A DNA stretch of 10,019 nt from GCA-020343675 sp964462945 (GTDB lineage Bacteria; Planctomycetota; Phycisphaerae; Sedimentisphaerales; Anaerobacaceae), in the NCBI GenBank assembly GCA_964462945.1, contig CAYWZW010000113.1, positions 1 through 10,019 on the forward strand, written 5' to 3'. The notes below the pieces were generated by a model. The model made no database searches. It was not told where the DNA came from and worked only from the letters and a program-made list of their open reading frames with translations. Shown here piece after piece: positions 8,180 to 10,019 of this stretch. The stretch's first letter is position 1. The number at the start of each line of letters is the position of its first letter. A program made the translations under genes and the position numbers.

Positions 8180-8701
8180 TTACAGGTTCCAGACAACAGT
8201 GATTTCACCATTATCCAACGTTCCGTAGAGCGTTCGTTGCGGCGGCGACGATGCCGCCGCTTTTTCGAGCACGATCTTCGGATTCTCGAATTCCGGATAA
8301 AACTCCTCGATCATTTTTCCCTTGTACGTTTGTGTATATTTCGTATGCTCGACGCTTAGCAACGGATCCGCCGAAGCAGTTTGAGCAAGATCGAGGCGGT
8401 TGCTCGTAGCCACCGACATCACGATACATCCGACAATAACGCCGACAGCGAAGGTCACGGCGGGCTGCCTGAAGAAATCGATCCATGTCATTACCCACGA
8501 GGACTTTTGCGGGCGTTCTTGCCAGGCCCGTTTGAAAATCTCAGCTTTCTCTTCACAAGAAAAGTCGGGCACGGGTGCTTGATCCAGGTCCTCGAAAATC
8601 GAGAAAAAGGAACGGTATTCTCTCAGTAATTCCTCTTGCGTCTTAAAGCTGTCCTGAAAAAGGGCTTTGAACTCTTCGAATGACATACGTGGATTTTCCA
8701 T
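8180..8701 (-). CDS. Single-pass membrane protein, putative anti-sigma factor
   Basis: The 173-residue product is encoded 12 bases after the ECF sigma gene, the usual place for its anti-sigma factor. Residues 1-79 are acidic and helical-looking and should be cytoplasmic. One hydrophobic span (about 80-98, AVTFAVGVIVGCIVMSVA) crosses the membrane, leaving about 75 residues outside. The usual zinc anti-sigma signature (HxxxCxxC) is absent: the only N-terminal cysteine is Cys49. So the family is not a standard ZAS protein, and the role is inferred from topology and position. I chose ATG 8701 because AAAGG lies about nine bases ahead. GTG 8707, two codons upstream, would put the site too close. 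The stop is 19 bases before the secretin-N gene. Confidence 0.72.
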   Translation of the reverse strand: MENPRMSFEEFKALFQDSFKTQEELLREYRSFFSIFEDLDQAPVPDFSCEEKAEIFKRAWQERPQKSSWVMTWIDFFRQPAVTFAVGVIVGCIVMSVATSNRLDLAQTASADPLLSVEHTKYTQTYKGKMIEEFYPEFENPKIVLEKAAASSPPQRTLYGTLDNGEITVVWNL

Positions 8702-8713
8702 ATACACGAGCCT

Positions 8714-9283
8714 TTATTGATTGAGTTTTCCCGCCAGCTTGGCCCGCAGCGCGAGCAATGACCGGCGAACATGGACGCGGACCGTGCCTTCGGCGCAACC
8801 CAGGACTCGAGCAATTTCAGCCGTGGGCATATCCTCGAAGTACCGCAGGATAAACGCCGTCCGCTGGTTCACACTAATCTCTTTCAGTGCTTCCTGAATC
8901 TTCTGCTGAACCGGAGCTTCGTCCGGCTGGTGATTTCCCGGCTGCTCATCCGCCACTAATCCTTTCACATAGGTTTCATCCACGTCGGGATGGTTCCTTT
9001 GCCGGATCCATTTCCGGTAGAAGTCGATTGCCGTGTTGGCAGCGACGGTATTCAACCAGGCGGCAAACAATTTGCCGGATCGGAACCGGTCGAGGTTGCG
9101 AAACACTTTCAGCCAGACCTCCTGGACACAATCCTGCACCTGCGAAGGATCCAACACGATCCGATAGCAGATGCGATGAATCCGCTCGACATGCCGGTTA
9201 TATAACCAAGCCGCGGCATCCCTGTCACCCCTTTGCGCCGCCTTAATCAAGGCTTCATCTGAAACGGGATATTCTCGGTTCAT
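8714..9283 (-). CDS. ECF-family RNA polymerase sigma factor (RpoE-like)
   Basis: The 189-residue product is a two-domain group 4 sigma factor that directs RNA polymerase to specific promoters. Region 2 spans about 20-97: DCVQEVWLKVFRNLDRFR (51-68) is the region 2.2 helix that binds the beta-prime coiled coil, and AWLNTVAANTAIDFYRKW (75-92) covers the -10 recognition part. Region 4 spans about 130-185: NQRTAFILRYFEDMPTAEIA, then GCAEGTVRVHVRRSLLALR, is the helix-turn-helix for the -35 element. The linker between them is acidic and short, and no C-terminal extension is present. It heads an operon with a membrane protein and an exported secretin-N protein, so it probably responds to an envelope signal and may control its own operon. 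The start at 9283 has no clear Shine-Dalgarno sequence; an AT-rich TATATATT stretch lies just upstream. Confidence 0.93.
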   Translation of the reverse strand: MNREYPVSDEALIKAAQRGDRDAAAWLYNRHVERIHRICYRIVLDPSQVQDCVQEVWLKVFRNLDRFRSGKLFAAWLNTVAANTAIDFYRKWIRQRNHPDVDETYVKGLVADEQPGNHQPDEAPVQQKIQEALKEISVNQRTAFILRYFEDMPTAEIARVLGCAEGTVRVHVRRSLLALRAKLAGKLNQ

Positions 9284-9480
9284 TATTCAAGGAATATATA
9301 CGAACAATTGCATGAGAGCGCATACAAGAAAAAAAAGATTGGGGCAAATTAAAGGAGGGGTGTCAGGTACTTTTTCTCGGTCTTCCTCTGGGCTGTAAGG
9401 TGGACTGGAGTTTGAGGCGTGTGGCAGTCGCTGCCGTCCAGCGGACGTCGCCAAACGGGTGTATGTCATCCTCATAGGTA

Positions 9481-9494
9481 AAGAACGCGTTCTT
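9481..9494. promoter_or_regulatory. Perfect 14-bp palindrome, possible operator
   Basis: AAGAACGCGTTCTT is identical to its reverse complement over all 14 bases. It lies about 200 bases upstream of the sigma gene start and 169 bases before the carB -35 box, in DNA with no gene. Gapless palindromes of this size are typical of sites for dimeric repressors. The cognate regulator is not known, and a chance origin cannot be excluded. Confidence 0.4.
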
Positions 9495-9534
9495 CCGAGT
9501 CTATTCGTCAGTCGAGAGTAGCTGAGAGACGTGG

Positions 9535-9554
9535 ATTCCCGCCTTCGCGGGAAT
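9535..9554. repeat. 20-bp dispersed-type hairpin repeat (ATTCCC...GGGAAT)
   Basis: The arms ATTCCCGC (9535-9542) and GCGGGAAT (9547-9554) are perfectly complementary and enclose CTTC. The pattern ATTCCC-N8-GGGAAT is that of the neisserial dRS3 element, and near-identical GGATTCCCGC...GCGGGAATGACA repeats are scattered through intergenic regions of many unrelated bacterial genomes. Here it is flanked by GTGG and GACAG. It is probably one copy of a multi-copy family; only this copy is clear in the window. Confidence 0.7.
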
Positions 9555-9662
9555 GACAGAGGGGAAGCAGCCGTTAAGGGCGGACAATTGAAGGCGAAAG
9601 GCCAAAGAATCTGCCTACAATCGTGACATGCACCCCTATGAACGCCCCAACTGCGTCGTCTA

Positions 9663-9691
9663 TTGACACCCTGGAGCTGGTTCGATAGAAT
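9663..9691 (+). promoter_or_regulatory. Sigma70-type promoter for carB
   Basis: TTGACA (9663-9668) is a perfect -35 box, and TAGAAT (9686-9691) is a five-of-six match to the -10 consensus, with an optimal 17-base spacer. Transcription would start near 9698, giving a leader of about 108 bases before the carB ATG. It is the best promoter match that I found in the window. Confidence 0.68.
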
Positions 9692-9712
9692 CCGGCGACT
9701 TGATGGCAGTCA

Positions 9713-9764
9713 CAGGACTCGATGCCAAAGAGTGCAGACCAGGATTTTCGAGTGTTGAGTCCTG
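9713..9764 (+). promoter_or_regulatory. carB leader with two competing inverted repeats
   Basis: CAGGACTC (9713-9720) pairs perfectly with GAGTCCTG (9757-9764). ACTCGA (9717-9722) also pairs perfectly with TCGAGT (9748-9753). The two stems share the ACTC bases, so they exclude each other. Both fall inside the predicted leader, in a 23-codon open frame (9703-9774). This could be an attenuation-like or translation-linked control, but no T-run follows either stem, so the role is speculative. Confidence 0.35.
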
Positions 9765-9805
9765 CGTCTTATGACCGAAGCCCGTGGTTCTTAGAGGAAA
9801 ATGGA

Positions 9806-10019
9806 ATGCCGAAACGCAGAGATATTCACAAGGTACTGATCATCGGCTCAGGCCCGATCATTATCGGCCAAGCCTGTGAATTTGACTATTCGGGGACGCA
9901 GGCGTGCAAGGCCCTTCGAAAGCTCGGATACAAAATCGTGCTGGTCAACTCCAACCCGGCGACGATCATGACCGATCCCGGCATGGCCGACGTGACGTAC
10001 ATCGAGCCGCTCAACGTCA
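9806..10019 (+). CDS. carB: Carbamoyl-phosphate synthase large subunit, N-terminal part (partial)
   Basis: The first 71 codons of carB are present and the gene runs off the window. The product makes carbamoyl phosphate from bicarbonate, ammonia (delivered from glutamine by CarA) and two ATP, feeding pyrimidine and arginine synthesis. The sequence begins MPKRRDIHKVLIIGSGPIII and continues with GQACEFDYSGTQACKAL, VLVNSNPATIMTDP and MADVTYIEPLNV, the almost invariant start of the CarB carboxyphosphate domain. AGAGG at 9793-9797 lies eight bases before the ATG. An ATG at 9801 is in another frame and is not used. The gene has its own promoter, and no carA is next to it on this side. ATP-grasp catalytic residues lie beyond the edge. 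Confidence 0.96.
   Translation, partial: MPKRRDIHKVLIIGSGPIIIGQACEFDYSGTQACKALRKLGYKIVLVNSNPATIMTDPGMADVTYIEPLNV

Larger units (their letters stand above)
9284..9805. other. Intergenic region between the divergent sigma operon and carB
   Basis: These 522 bases lie between two divergently read units and should hold both promoters. The left part (9284-9480) has an A-tract (9326-9337), a purine-rich stretch and a small structured block in which TGGAC (9401-9405) pairs with GTCCA (9436-9440) around GGCAG-TCG-CTGCC. No convincing promoter for the sigma gene was found, although TATATATT lies immediately upstream of its start. The middle has a 14-bp palindrome and a hairpin repeat, and the right part carries the carB promoter and leader. 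No real protein gene is visible. Confidence 0.6.

Noticed and set aside
9287..9475. Minus-strand 62-codon frame just ahead of the sigma gene
   Set aside because: It has no Shine-Dalgarno site and no recognisable domain, and it crosses low-complexity and repeat-like sequence. It is probably part of the untranslated promoter region.

Overview
This window is a bacterial chromosome segment that is moderately GC-rich by eye, and most of it is nitrogen and glutamine metabolism. The likely source is Planctomycetota (Phycisphaerae-like). The reasons are the character of the GltB and sigma-factor sequences and the small sigma/anti-sigma/secretin-N cassette. This lineage call is inference from remembered family resemblance, not from a search.

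Layout, left to right. Positions 1-143 hold the last 46 codons of a type I glutamine synthetase (glnA). A 324-base spacer follows, rich in nested inverted repeats. Then come gltB (468-5024) and gltD (5017-6444), which overlap by 8 bases and encode the two subunits of NADPH-dependent glutamate synthase. Downstream, 6549-6935 is the C-terminal fragment of a glutamine-dependent NAD+ synthetase (nadE); the catalytic P-loop half is missing, so it is best read as a pseudogene remnant.

On the opposite strand a compact three-gene operon reads leftward from 9283 to 6997. It encodes an ECF sigma factor, a single-pass membrane protein in the anti-sigma position, and an exported protein with a secretin-N (NolW-like) domain. 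The gaps are 12 and 19 bases, which indicates co-transcription. This looks like an envelope-linked regulatory cassette and is the least conventional part of the window. It converges on the nadE remnant.

A 522-base spacer (9284-9805) separates the sigma operon from carB, which starts at 9806 and runs off the right edge. The spacer holds a perfect 14-bp palindrome, a dispersed-type 20-bp hairpin repeat, a very good sigma70-type promoter and a short leader with alternative inverted repeats before carB.

Functionally, GS plus GltBD form the GS-GOGAT ammonium assimilation cycle, and NadE and CarB are glutamine- or ammonia-using enzymes, so the rightward genes share a glutamine theme. No CRISPR array, intact insertion sequence, rRNA or tRNA was seen.
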